Source of the DNA: Granulicella arctica
GTDB lineage: Bacteria > Acidobacteriota > Terriglobia > Terriglobales > Acidobacteriaceae
Reading direction: 5' to 3'
Length of the DNA: 64,000 bases
Assembly: GCF_025685605.1 (NCBI RefSeq)
Contig: NZ_JAGTUT010000002.1
Location: 372,001 to 436,000, forward strand
Below are positions 52,091 to 60,690 of the stretch, one piece after another. The notes under the pieces are model-generated. The model saw only the letters and a program-made list of their open reading frames with translations, searched no databases and had not been told where the DNA came from. The translations under genes were made by a program, and so were the position numbers. Position 1 is the first letter of the stretch, and every line of letters begins with the position of its first letter.

Positions 52091-53162
52091 TGTCAGCCTC
52101 TATCTTCAAAATGATTCGTCCTTCGCTTTCCATCTTTCGCGCAATCGACAACAGCTCCTGCTGCGCAGCGCTCACATCTTTGCCACGCACCGGCCCCATC
52201 ACGTCCATGTCTTCCTTCAACATCTCCACCGCACGCGAACTCATCGCCAGGAAGAGGTAGGACTTCAGGTTGTCTTTAGCTCCCTTTAGCGCCATGGCCA
52301 GCACGCGCTTATCGACCGCACCCACAAGCTCCCGCATACTCTGTGACGGAACCGTCAGAAGGTCGTCAAAGGTAAACATCAGGTTTCGAATCCCGATCGC
52401 AAGCTGCGGCTCGTTCGTCTCGATCTCTTCGAGGATTCCCTTACTCGCCACCGGCTCAAGGCGATTCAGCAGCTCCGCCACAGCCTTGAAGCCCGAATAC
52501 GATCTGCGACCGTTTGAGCCCAGTGCCTCCATCTGTCGGTGCAGCACCAGCGCCACGGTCTGTGCCATCTCGGGCGAGAACTGACGCATCTCTGCCAGCC
52601 GCTTCACCACGTCGACTCGAACCGTATCCTTCAAGTGCATCAGCACCGTCGAGCCACGTTTTGGATCGAGATGCGCCAGCACCAGGGCCACCGTCTGGGG
52701 ATGTTCGTTCTCAAGGAACTTGCTCAGCTGGTGCGGCTCCATCTTCTGCAAGATCGCGAGATCGCCGGAGGATCGCTGCTGCATCCCCTTTACCTGCGCC
52801 AGCAGCGCCTCTGCACGCTGTGCGCCGAAAGCTTCGGTGAGGAGCTTAATCGCGTACTCAGGACCGCCGCGCAACATATGCTCCCGTGTCTCAAGCAATC
52901 CATAGAACTCGGTCAGGACCTGGGTCGACAGGAGTGCCGGCACTTCGCCCAGCCGCGTAATCTCATCCGTCACGCGGCGGACATCCGCTTCACTCAGGCT
53001 CTGGAAGAGCGACTTGGCGAGATCTTCCCCAAGCGCCACCATCAGGATCGCCGCCTTCCGCAGACCTGGCATCTCCACGGGTGCAAATCCAGCTTCAACT
53101 GGCAGCAACAGAGGATTTTGGCGCAATGCATCTGGCATCTTCAACGGTGCGATCGCGCCCAT
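52074..53162 (-). CDS. fliG: Flagellar motor switch protein FliG
   Basis: A 362-residue C-ring protein that couples the MS ring to torque. The N-terminal FliF-binding part (GLRKAAILMVALGEDLAKSLFQSLSEADV), the middle EHPQ motif (LENEHPQTVALVLAHLDP) and the C-terminal torque domain with its charged ridge (DDLLTVPSQSMRELVGAVDKRVLAMALKG) are all present. I chose ATG 53162, which overlaps the fliF TAA as TAATG and follows GGAGG. Confidence 0.96.
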   Translation of the reverse strand: MGAIAPLKMPDALRQNPLLLPVEAGFAPVEMPGLRKAAILMVALGEDLAKSLFQSLSEADVRRVTDEITRLGEVPALLSTQVLTEFYGLLETREHMLRGGPEYAIKLLTEAFGAQRAEALLAQVKGMQQRSSGDLAILQKMEPHQLSKFLENEHPQTVALVLAHLDPKRGSTVLMHLKDTVRVDVVKRLAEMRQFSPEMAQTVALVLHRQMEALGSNGRRSYSGFKAVAELLNRLEPVASKGILEEIETNEPQLAIGIRNLMFTFDDLLTVPSQSMRELVGAVDKRVLAMALKGAKDNLKSYLFLAMSSRAVEMLKEDMDVMGPVRGKDVSAAQQELLSIARKMESEGRIILKIEADNDLTV

Positions 53163-54943
53163 TACTCTACCTCCCCGGAGGTGCCGATCCACGCTTCTAC
53201 TAAGCGTGTACTCTGTGCAGAATCGCGACGAACACTCTCCGCGACATAGTCATAAATTCCATCACGTAAAGTCGGCGTCTTCGATCTCGCCTCTCGTGGC
53301 AACATGCGCTCGAAGTCGCTTCGTTGAGCTTCTACAGGTGCCTGTAGCTCTGCAACAGCAGGACCTGCCGCTCCTGCTGTCAGTAACATCGGCTCACTCA
53401 ACGTGGCCGTTACCTGGCGCACAGCCGGACGCACTACAAACAAGACCAGAAGTAACCCACAGACGCCAATCATCGCCGTTCTCAGCAGTCCCGGTTGCGT
53501 CTTGAGCAATGCATGGACCTGCTCCAGGGCCTTATCCATTGCCGCAGCTTTTGGCTCTGGAGCATTCGAGCTGAAGCTGATGTTCTGCATCACCACCTGG
53601 TCTCCACGTCTCGTATCAAATCCAACCGCAGCTTGCGCCAACTCTTCAAGTCGATGCATCTCTTCGCCACTCCTTGGCTTCCAGACGGCATGCTCCAGCT
53701 TCCCTGCACCTTCGGTTGCCATCCGGTCATTTACCAGCACCGCCGCTGTAACACGGCGCACGCGGCCCGGTCCTTGCTCGCTATGAACGAGATGTCGTGT
53801 CACCGCGTATGTCCCGTTCTCTTCCTTTAGGCTCTGACCCTGGGCATTCACCTGCGGATATACCGGCAGGTTCGGGTCTTTTTGCAACAGCGGCGGTGTC
53901 CCCGGTGCTGCAGCAGCGGTCGACCCCTGCACCGCGCCCTGCGGCGAACCGGCGGGCGTGTTGCTGGCCGTTCCCGGGACCCCACCCGCCTTTCCCTGTC
54001 CCGCAGCCGTCTGCTCACTCTTCTGCATACTCACTGCAGCCGTCTGCGAAGGATCGTAGACCTCATCCGTTCGCTCTTCACTCCCTTGGTCATAACTGAC
54101 ATTCACCGTCGCCCGCACATTATCCCGTCCCGCGAGCGGCTCCAACATCGCCACCAGCTTCGCCTCAAGCGCCTCTTCCGCCGCCGCATCCTCAACACCT
54201 CCGGCTGACTTCGCCTTCAGATTCACCCTGCCATCCGCATCGACCAGAGTTACCTGTTCCGGGCTCAGGTTCTCGACTGCCCCAGCCACAAGGCTGCGTA
54301 TCGAATCAGCCTGCTCCGGATCCATGGCGGTCCGCCGGAGTTTCAGCACCACGGAAGCCTTTGCCACCTTCTCCGCCGCAAGAAACAACGAAGGTTGTGG
54401 AAGCACAAGGTGAACCCGCGCCGACTTCACCGCGCTCAACGTGCCGATCGTGTGCTCGAGCTCACCCTCAAGCGCGCGCTGATAGTTCACCCGCTCGTCA
54501 AATTCACTACCCACCCAGTTCGGCTTATCGAACAACTCGAATCCAAGCCGGCCTGTCTGCGGCATACCTTTAGCCGCAACCTCCATCCGGGCCTTGTCGA
54601 TCAACTCCGCCGGAACCTCAACGCCCGTTCCATCCGTCGTGGCCTGATACGAGATTCCCGCGGCAGCCAGTTCCTGCGATACCTGCTGCACATCCTTCGC
54701 TTCCAGCCCCGAGAACAACACCTTCCAGTCGGGTCGCTGAGCAAACCATCCCATTGCAGCGAAGATCGCTACCACCACGCACACCGAGGCAATCAGCCAA
54801 TTTCTGCGTCCTGGAGCCATCGCCGCTATTCTTTGCCGCAGAGCGGAGGCCATCGCCGCCGCCTTCTCAGCGACGTTGCCTCCGGGCACACTGGCCATCC
54901 CCGGTCTACGTTCCAGTCCTGCCGCCTCTACTGTCTCTGCCAT
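53162..54943 (-). CDS. fliF: Flagellar MS-ring protein FliF
   Basis: A 593-residue double-pass membrane protein that forms the MS ring. The first helix (about 47-67, WLIASVCVVVAIFAAMGW) precedes the ring-building motifs (KVLFSGLEAKDVQQVSQELAAAGISY; ARVHLVLPQPSLFLA). A Gly/Ala/Pro-rich loop (about 300-350) lies in the second periplasmic part, a second helix near 475-495, and the C-terminal FliG-binding tail (DYVAESVRRDSAQSTRLVEAWI). It starts 65 nt after fliE. Confidence 0.95.
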   Translation of the reverse strand: MAETVEAAGLERRPGMASVPGGNVAEKAAAMASALRQRIAAMAPGRRNWLIASVCVVVAIFAAMGWFAQRPDWKVLFSGLEAKDVQQVSQELAAAGISYQATTDGTGVEVPAELIDKARMEVAAKGMPQTGRLGFELFDKPNWVGSEFDERVNYQRALEGELEHTIGTLSAVKSARVHLVLPQPSLFLAAEKVAKASVVLKLRRTAMDPEQADSIRSLVAGAVENLSPEQVTLVDADGRVNLKAKSAGGVEDAAAEEALEAKLVAMLEPLAGRDNVRATVNVSYDQGSEERTDEVYDPSQTAAVSMQKSEQTAAGQGKAGGVPGTASNTPAGSPQGAVQGSTAAAAPGTPPLLQKDPNLPVYPQVNAQGQSLKEENGTYAVTRHLVHSEQGPGRVRRVTAAVLVNDRMATEGAGKLEHAVWKPRSGEEMHRLEELAQAAVGFDTRRGDQVVMQNISFSSNAPEPKAAAMDKALEQVHALLKTQPGLLRTAMIGVCGLLLVLFVVRPAVRQVTATLSEPMLLTAGAAGPAVAELQAPVEAQRSDFERMLPREARSKTPTLRDGIYDYVAESVRRDSAQSTRLVEAWIGTSGEVE

Positions 54944-55007
54944 TACGGTCCTGTGTCCCTATCGAAGTTGTGTGACGGTCTCAATACGCAGCGTCTATCA
55001 AGAATTC

Positions 55008-55325
55008 CTAAAACTGCATCGACAACATCTGCTGGTACGCCCCAACAGCCTTGTTCCGTACCTGCAACGCCAGTTCGAATGCCATGTCAGCCTTCTGCGT
55101 AGCAATCATGGCGTCATGCACCTCAACGCCCGATCCATCCAGCAACCCGGTAACCGATTGCACCGCCTTCTTATCAAGCGTCGCCGTCTGCTGCATCATC
55201 GCCTGCATTACGCCCGCAAATGGCACGCCCGCCGTACCAGTCGCCGCCGCGGTCCCACTCAGCGACGTAGCACTGCTCCCTGCGGTCGCCTGCAACATTC
55301 CTAAAATCTGATCAATTGCCACCAT
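55008..55325 (-). CDS. fliE: Flagellar hook-basal body protein FliE
   Basis: A 105-residue rod-MS ring adaptor. Family features: Ala/Gly/Thr-rich N-terminal half (FAGVMQAMMQ) and a C-terminal helix with VEVHDAMIATQKADMAFELALQVRNKAVGAYQQMLSMQF. The ATG has a GGAGA Shine-Dalgarno. It lies 25 nt after flgC. Confidence 0.94.
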   Translation of the reverse strand: MVAIDQILGMLQATAGSSATSLSGTAAATGTAGVPFAGVMQAMMQQTATLDKKAVQSVTGLLDGSGVEVHDAMIATQKADMAFELALQVRNKAVGAYQQMLSMQF

Positions 55326-55350
55326 GCAGCTCTCCTTTGTTCGCGTCCGT

Positions 55351-55851
55351 TTACTTCAACAACTCCAACGACGATGCAACCATGCCCTTCTCTGCCTGCA
55401 CGGCCGAGGCGTTCATCCCGTAAGCACGCGTTGCGCCCATCAGGTCCACCATCTCGGTAAGCGGATTGATGTCCGGATAAGCGACATAACCATCAGGACC
55501 AGCATCTGGATGCTGTGGGTCAAACCGGCGCAGTGGCGCACTCTGATCGGCCAGGACGCCCGTCACCTCGACCCCTCCCGTTACGCTGTCCGAAGAGTTG
55601 CCCGAGCCAAGCAGCCCGAAGCTCGTACCGCTCCCCTGCAAAGCACCTGCTCCCATTCGGCTTAGCAGGGTCTGCTGAAAACTTCCCGCACCAGCATCCG
55701 CTTGAAATACCACGTGCTTTCGCTGATATGGTCCACCGTCTTCCGTGCGCGTTGTCTCTGCATTGGCCATGTTCGCCGCGACTACCTCCGCCCGCACCCG
55801 TTCCGCCTTCAGGGCCGACGCGCTTACGTCCATCAACCCAAAGAGGTTCAT
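55351..55851 (-). CDS. flgC: Flagellar basal-body rod protein FlgC
   Basis: A 166-residue proximal rod protein. The conserved N-terminus (MDVSASALKAERVRAEVVAANMANAETTRT) and C-terminus (YPDINPLTEMVDLMGATRAYGMNASAVQAEKGM) are intact. The ATG overlaps the flgB stop by 4 nt. Confidence 0.95.
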   Translation of the reverse strand: MNLFGLMDVSASALKAERVRAEVVAANMANAETTRTEDGGPYQRKHVVFQADAGAGSFQQTLLSRMGAGALQGSGTSFGLLGSGNSSDSVTGGVEVTGVLADQSAPLRRFDPQHPDAGPDGYVAYPDINPLTEMVDLMGATRAYGMNASAVQAEKGMVASSLELLK

Positions 55852-56198
55852 TTCGTCTCCGCGTGGATCGCAGTCATCACGCTGGAGAACTGCCCCTTGA
55901 GAAGCTCCACACCCATCTTGAACTTAAGCTGCGTCTGCGCCAGTTGCAGACCTTCACGATCCATCGAGACGTTGTTCCCATCTGGACGCGCTACCAATCC
56001 ATCAACCGTCGTAATCTGTGGTCCCGCCGGATCCAGGCCCGACTGCTGACGCCGAAACTCCTGCTCGAAATCAAACCCCTGCGTCTTGTAGCCCGGCGTG
56101 TCGATGTTGGCCATGTTGCTTGCTGTCAATTTCAGCTGGTCGCTCGCCAGATCCAGGTAGCGCCCCAGCGCATCGCCCATCGACGGATTTATTTGCAT
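55848..56198 (-). CDS. flgB: Flagellar basal-body rod protein FlgB
   Basis: A 116-residue proximal rod protein and first gene of the flagellar block. The N-terminal rod motif (LGRYLDLASDQLKLTASNMANIDTPGYK) and the C-terminal helix (LQLAQTQLKFKMGVELLKGQF) are present. ATG 56198 with GAGG 6 nt upstream is preferred to a GTG at 56210. Confidence 0.93.
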   Translation of the reverse strand: MQINPSMGDALGRYLDLASDQLKLTASNMANIDTPGYKTQGFDFEQEFRRQQSGLDPAGPQITTVDGLVARPDGNNVSMDREGLQLAQTQLKFKMGVELLKGQFSSVMTAIHAETK

Positions 56199-56221
56199 GG
56201 TGAACCTCACGCCCCGACAAT

Positions 56222-56238
56222 TGCAGTCGAACGGCCAA
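56222..56238 (-). promoter_or_regulatory. Candidate sigma-54-type promoter before flgB
   Basis: On the minus strand the 17-mer TTGGCCGTTCGACTGCA has the invariant GG and GC ten bases apart and matches 9-10 of the conserved positions of the sigma-54 -24/-12 consensus, ending 24 nt before the flgB ATG. No enhancer-binding protein gene or upstream activator repeat was identified. Confidence 0.35.
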
Positions 56239-56391
56239 AGTCGCCTGTTCGCGCATGAGAGCGTTCTTAGATGAACTTCAAAGATTGTGCTGCAACAAGC
56301 CCATCCCAGGCCGATAAGCCGTTGTCACTCTGATCACTCACCGCATCATCCCCAACCATGGCCCGCCGCAATGCGCGATACTGTCTGCACG

Positions 56392-57324
56392 ATGTCTTCA
56401 GCACTTCTTCATACCGATCTCGGTGATCTGCCGCTCCTCGCCCGCGGCAAAGTCCGCGATATCTATTCCCTAGGCCCTGATCCCGAAGCCGACCTCCTCT
56501 TCGTCGCCACCGACCGCATCTCCGCCTTTGACCATGTCCTCGGCAGCGGAATCCCGGACAAAGGCAAGATCCTCACGCAGCTATCCCTCTTCTGGTTCGA
56601 TTTCCTCGCTTCCGTGACGAAGAATCACCTCATCACCACCAATCCGGACCAATTCCCCACCGCACTTCATCCATTTCGCAGCCAACTCGCCGGGCGATCA
56701 ATGCTCGTTCGCCGAGCGAAGATGTTCCCGGTCGAATGCGTGGTCCGTGGCTATCTCTCAGGCTCTGGCTGGAAGGACTACCAGCAGACCGGCGCAGTTT
56801 GCGGCATTCCGCTCCCGATCGGCCTGCGCGAGTCGGACCGCCTTCCCGAGCCAATCTTTACGCCAGCCGCCAAGAACAACATTGGCCATGACGAAAATAT
56901 CTCCTTCGCCACCATGGTCGACACAATCGGCAAGCAATACGCAGACGCCCTGCGGACCTTAACACTGGCTATCTATACCCAGGCCAGCAACTATGCCGCA
57001 ACCAAGGGGCTCATCCTCGCCGACACTAAATTCGAGTTCGGCTTGATCGATAACGAACTGGGCCAGCCCGAAATCATTCTCGCCGATGAGGTACTCACCC
57101 CCGATTCCTCCCGCTACTGGCCCTCTGCGTCCTGGTCCCCAGGCGGCCCGCAGCCCTCGTATGACAAGCAGTACGTCCGCGATTATCTCGAAAGCATTCA
57201 CTGGAACAAACAGGCTCCCGCGCCTAGCCTTCCCGACGAGGTCGTTTCCCGCACCCGCGAGAAATATCTGGAGGCTTTTCATCTCATCACCGGCCTCACC
57301 AGCCTGGAAGGTCAAGGCGCGTGA
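56392..57324 (+). CDS. purC: Phosphoribosylaminoimidazole-succinocarboxamide (SAICAR) synthase
   Basis: Joins CAIR and aspartate with ATP in purine synthesis. The 310-residue protein is of the larger SAICAR-synthase type: LLARGKVRDIYSLG (ATP site), TDRISAFDHVLGSGIPDKGKILTQLSLFWFDFL, ECVVRGYLSGSGWKDYQ, and LADTKFEFGLIDNE...LADEVLTPDSSRYW. I chose ATG 56392 (MSSALLHTDLG); the frame upstream to 56287 is not conserved-looking. It is coupled to cvpA by a 4-nt overlap. Confidence 0.95.
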   Translation: MSSALLHTDLGDLPLLARGKVRDIYSLGPDPEADLLFVATDRISAFDHVLGSGIPDKGKILTQLSLFWFDFLASVTKNHLITTNPDQFPTALHPFRSQLAGRSMLVRRAKMFPVECVVRGYLSGSGWKDYQQTGAVCGIPLPIGLRESDRLPEPIFTPAAKNNIGHDENISFATMVDTIGKQYADALRTLTLAIYTQASNYAATKGLILADTKFEFGLIDNELGQPEIILADEVLTPDSSRYWPSASWSPGGPQPSYDKQYVRDYLESIHWNKQAPAPSLPDEVVSRTREKYLEAFHLITGLTSLEGQGA

Positions 57325-57872
57325 CTCTCGCCTCCTTGACTGTCTTTGACTGGGTGCTTGTCGCACTCCTCGTCTATTCGACCGTCCGGGCATTCCTGCG
57401 TGGTTTTCTTCGTGAGATCTTCTCCCTCGTCGGCCTCGTCGCCGGCATCCTGCTCGCGAGTTGGAACTACAACACCCTCGCCCAGAGCCTCGTTCGCTGG
57501 ATTACACCCATTACGACCGCCCAGATCGTAGCCTTCATCCTCATCGCAGCCGGCGTAATGATCGCCTGCAGCCTTGCCGGAAAACTCCTCCGTACCAGTG
57601 CAGACGCCATCGGTCTCGGCTTCTTCGATCGTCTTCTCGGCGCAGCCTTTGGCTTTGTCCGAGGCTGTCTCCTTGGTGTTGCCTGCATGATGGTTCTGGC
57701 CGCATTTGGGCCATGGTCGAACCTGACCAAAAATTCTCAGCTAAGTCCCTATTTCCTTGCGGGTGCGCATGGGGTATCCTTCGTTGTACCTCACGACCTT
57801 GAACAGCAGATTGCGAACGGCGCCGCACAACTCAAGCACACTGCGCCCGGTTGGATCAAGCAGCCTCAGTAA
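57321..57872 (+). CDS. CvpA family membrane protein
   Basis: A 183-residue inner-membrane protein with four hydrophobic helices and the CvpA pattern: FDWVLVALLVYSTVRAFLRGFLREIFSLVGLVAGILLASW and GFFDRLLGAAFGFVRGCLLGVACMMVLA. CvpA was first linked to colicin V production; in other bacteria the family is an envelope protein of unclear role and often near purine genes, as here with purC (GTGA overlap). Confidence 0.88.
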   Translation: MTLASLTVFDWVLVALLVYSTVRAFLRGFLREIFSLVGLVAGILLASWNYNTLAQSLVRWITPITTAQIVAFILIAAGVMIACSLAGKLLRTSADAIGLGFFDRLLGAAFGFVRGCLLGVACMMVLAAFGPWSNLTKNSQLSPYFLAGAHGVSFVVPHDLEQQIANGAAQLKHTAPGWIKQPQ

Positions 57873-57951
57873 GGCCACAATAGAGATGTAACGAATTCAA
57901 CAAACCAGCATTCTGATTCAGCAACTGACTTGACCTGTACGTGAGGTGACC

Positions 57952-58230
57952 TTGAAGCGCGAACTCGACGGAATCGTGATACAGATGCACAGCGCCGGTA
58001 TTTCCTATACGGACGCCGTCAAGCAGTTCAAGAAGCGCTATATCCTCGAGGTCCTCAGCCGCCATAAAGGTAATCAGTGCAAAGCTGCCGAGGAACTCGG
58101 CATGCATCGCAATACCCTGAGCCGTACCCTCGCTGAACTCGATCTGGACACCACCCAGATTCGCAGCGGCATGCGACGTCCACCAACCAGCGAGCGCCTG
58201 CGCCTGCAGAGCGTCGTAAACGCCCGTTAG
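57952..58230 (+). CDS. Small Fis-type helix-turn-helix protein
   Basis: A 92-residue protein with a C-terminal HTH_8/Fis fold: FKKRYILEVLSRHKGNQCKAAEELGMHRNTLSRTLAELDL. This is the DNA-binding module of NtrC-type activators without the AAA+ and receiver domains, so it may bind DNA as a stand-alone dimer. The TTG at 57952 with a GAGG Shine-Dalgarno is preferred; a GTG six bases upstream is possible. It is 27 nt before the secretin gene and could be its regulator or merely co-transcribed. Confidence 0.8.
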   Translation: MKRELDGIVIQMHSAGISYTDAVKQFKKRYILEVLSRHKGNQCKAAEELGMHRNTLSRTLAELDLDTTQIRSGMRRPPTSERLRLQSVVNAR

Positions 58231-58257
58231 CCACCTGCCCCGTCTAATCAGCAGGAC

Positions 58258-60177
58258 ATGACGCCTTCCATTCACAACCGGACGATCGTTGCGGCATCGA
58301 GAGTTGTCTGCGCCTTCCTTCTCTGCGTCTGCGTTCCTTCGACCTCCCTCGCACAACCACAGGTCTCCTCGAGCTCCGTCGCGATGTCCGCAGCGGCATC
58401 CATCTCTCCCCCGCCAGCCAGCGATAAGCAGAAGAACCAGGCTGCCGATGCCTACCTTGCCGGCGCGAAAGCACTCGACCGCCGCGACTACACCGGAGCT
58501 GAAAAGCATTTCAGCCATGCACTTGAGCTGAATCCAGCCAACCGCGACTACACCACCGCGCTCGCGATGGCCCGCGAACATCACGTCACCGCTCTTGTGC
58601 AGGAATCAGGCCGCGAGCACATGCTCGGTCATAACAGCAAGGCTGATGCTCTCCTCGCGGAAGCCCGTGCCATCGATCCCAGGAATCCGACGGTCACCCA
58701 GCATGATGCGCCAACCGCTAGGGCAGAAGAACCCTGGCTGGTCCGGCCTCCAGTGTTCGCGGGAGCAATCCAGCTCACTCCTGCCGACGGAATCAAAAGC
58801 TTCCACAGCCATACCGAAGTTCAGCAGATTGTTCGCGATGTGACGAAGGCCTACGGCATTCGCACCGTCTTCGACGACTCCGTCACCCACCAGAACATTC
58901 GCTTCGATCTCGAGGATGTCTCCTACGAGCAGGCAATGCACATCCTGCTCCGCATCAACCATCTCTTCGCGGTTCCACTAGACGCCACCAGCATCCTCGT
59001 CGCACGTGACACCCCCGACAATCGCCAGCGTCTCGAGCGCCAGATGGAAGAGACCATCTACGTTCCCGGTATGACCCCGGAGCAGATGAGCGACTTCGGC
59101 AACGTTGTCCGCAACATCTTCGACGTCAAGCAGGCGACAGTCGAGAATGGCTTGGGCAACATCGTCATTCGGGCGCCGGAACAAGCCATCAATGCCATCA
59201 ATTTGACGCTCGCCGACCTCCTCGATGGCAGCAGCGAGGTTCTACTCGACCTCAAGCTCTACTCCGTGGACCTCACCCACAGCCGCAACACCGGTCTCAG
59301 CGTCCCGCAGCAGATCGGTGCCTATAACGTAGCCAGCCAGGCGCAGCAGCTCGTCACTGCGAACCAGACGATCGTCAACCAGGCCATCGCACAAGGGCTC
59401 ATCCCCGTCGGCTCGAGCGTTCTCCAGATCGCCGAATACCTGCTCGCCTCCGGTGTCGCCACAAGCGCTCTCCTCAGCAGCACTCTCGGCATCTTCGGCG
59501 GAGGCCTCACCACAACAGGTATCTACGCCACGGGTGGAATCACCCTGAACTTCGGCCTGAACTCGAGCGACACCCGCTCCCTGGACGAGATCCAGCTTCG
59601 CATCACGGACCGTCAACCGGGGGACTTCCGCATCGGCACCCGCTACCCCATCACAACCTCTACCTATTCCACGGGGGTCACCGGAAACACCTCTGCACTC
59701 GCAGGCGTCAGCATCAACGGCGTCAGCGCCTCAAGTCTGCTGAACCAGCTTGGCAGCTCCTCGCAGACTGTTCCCCAGATTCAATACGAAGACCTCGGCC
59801 TCACTCTGAAAGCGACGCCAACCATCTCCAAGAAGAACGCGGTGAATCTAAAACTTGACCTAAAGATCGAAGCGTTGGCGGGCGGTTCGCTCGATGGCAT
59901 TCCGGTCCTCAATAGCCGTCAGTTCGTCTCCGATGTCACCGTCAATGATGGCGAGACCGCACTCATTCTCAGCAACGTCAATCGTTCTGAGATTCGCGCC
60001 ATCGACGGTCTGCCGGGCATCGCCGAACTTCCCGGCTTTCAGAACGCAAGCGATCAAACCGTTGAGGCCGATAGCAGCCAACTTGTTCTGCTGCTCACGC
60101 CACACATCGTCCGCCGCCGTTCCGATGCCATCTCCGGCCCACGCATTCCGTTCTCTCCTGCACGCGCCGCAAACTAG
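58258..60177 (+). CDS. Type II/III secretin with N-terminal TPR
   Basis: A 639-residue outer-membrane secretin of the GspD/PilQ superfamily. Signal peptide, then a TPR-like stretch (AYLAGAKALDRRDYTGAEKHFSHALELNPANRDY), one STN/N-domain (VRDVTKAYGIRTVFDDSVTHQNIRFDLEDVSYEQAMHILLR), and the C-terminal beta domain with IQYEDLGLTLKATPTI, LDLKIEALAGGSLDGIPVLNSR and NDGETALILSNVNRSEIRAIDGLPGIAELP, the secretin signature. No pilus or pseudopilus genes are adjacent, so it is an orphan here. Its cognate machine could be type IV pili or a type II system elsewhere. Confidence 0.88.
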   Translation: MTPSIHNRTIVAASRVVCAFLLCVCVPSTSLAQPQVSSSSVAMSAAASISPPPASDKQKNQAADAYLAGAKALDRRDYTGAEKHFSHALELNPANRDYTTALAMAREHHVTALVQESGREHMLGHNSKADALLAEARAIDPRNPTVTQHDAPTARAEEPWLVRPPVFAGAIQLTPADGIKSFHSHTEVQQIVRDVTKAYGIRTVFDDSVTHQNIRFDLEDVSYEQAMHILLRINHLFAVPLDATSILVARDTPDNRQRLERQMEETIYVPGMTPEQMSDFGNVVRNIFDVKQATVENGLGNIVIRAPEQAINAINLTLADLLDGSSEVLLDLKLYSVDLTHSRNTGLSVPQQIGAYNVASQAQQLVTANQTIVNQAIAQGLIPVGSSVLQIAEYLLASGVATSALLSSTLGIFGGGLTTTGIYATGGITLNFGLNSSDTRSLDEIQLRITDRQPGDFRIGTRYPITTSTYSTGVTGNTSALAGVSINGVSASSLLNQLGSSSQTVPQIQYEDLGLTLKATPTISKKNAVNLKLDLKIEALAGGSLDGIPVLNSRQFVSDVTVNDGETALILSNVNRSEIRAIDGLPGIAELPGFQNASDQTVEADSSQLVLLLTPHIVRRRSDAISGPRIPFSPARAAN

Positions 60178-60221
60178 CTGCGCATCTCGACCTCATTCCC
60201 ACACAAACCTTTCCCGCAGCG

Positions 60222-60250
60222 TTGACCTAACCTCCTTTGGTCTCTATACT
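60222..60250 (+). promoter_or_regulatory. Near-consensus promoter of the tRNA genes
   Basis: TTGACC (60222-60227), a 17-bp spacer and TATACT (60245-60250) match sigma-70-type hexamers at five of six positions each, placing the start about 7 nt after the -10 and a few bases before tRNA-Gly. Confidence 0.8.
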
Positions 60251-60263
60251 TGAACTTGTTCGA

Positions 60264-60338
60264 GCGGGAGTAGCTCAGTGGTAGAGTGCTTCCTTGCCAA
60301 GGAAGATGTCGCCGGTTCGACCCCGGTCTCCCGCTCCA
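60264..60338 (+). tRNA. tRNA-Gly (anticodon GCC)
   Basis: A 75-nt cloverleaf with encoded CCA. The acceptor stem is GCGGGAG with CTCCCGC, the D arm contains AGCTCAGTGGTAGAG, the anticodon stem CTTCC-TTGCCAA-GGAAG gives anticodon GCC, and the T arm is GCCGGTTCGACCCCGGT. The discriminator is U. Confidence 0.97.
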
Positions 60339-60408
60339 ATCAATACTCATCTGCGATACACTTCATCACAGTCAGACGGGTTTTGCAGTAGCACCTAGCC
60401 CAACCCGA

Positions 60409-60483
60409 GGCGCGGTACCCAAGTGGTAAGGGAGAGGTCTGCAAAACCTTTATGCGTCGGTTCGATCCCGACCCGCGCCTCCA
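60409..60483 (+). tRNA. tRNA-Cys (anticodon GCA)
   Basis: A 75-nt cloverleaf with encoded CCA. The acceptor stem is GGCGCGG with CCGCGCC, discriminator U; the D arm is ACCCAAGTGGTAAGG; the anticodon loop CTGCAAA between AGGT and ACCT gives GCA; the T arm is GTCGGTTCGATCCCGAC. It lies 70 nt after tRNA-Gly in the same transcript and borders an apparent integration site. Confidence 0.97.
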
Positions 60484-60594
60484 TATTTTCTTGTTTAGAA
60501 TGAATGACTTACCCCCAAGATCTTCCGATCTGTGCTAATTTGTGCTAGCTTTCTCGCAACAGGCACCCGTTTGGTCCAAGTCTGCCCCATCCCC

Positions 60595-60690
60595 TCCATC
60601 ACAATCTTTGTACGCCACGGGGCTGATTGCCCGCGCAAACGTGACGAATTCCTTAAGAGCGAGAATGTTCACGCCGAAGCGAAGGCAGGG
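60595..60690 (+). pseudogene. N-terminal stub of a tyrosine recombinase/integrase
   Basis: Immediately downstream of tRNA-Cys, the frame at 60595-60690 reads SITIFVRHGADCPRKRDEFL, which closely resembles the first residues of acidobacterial-type tyrosine recombinases (TIxxRHSADCxxxxDEF followed by a Cys/Arg-rich strip). After that the similarity stops: the following codons (SENVHAEAKAG and on) are unrelated and the catalytic domain is absent. The rest of 60484-60924 holds no credible gene. Confidence 0.5.
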
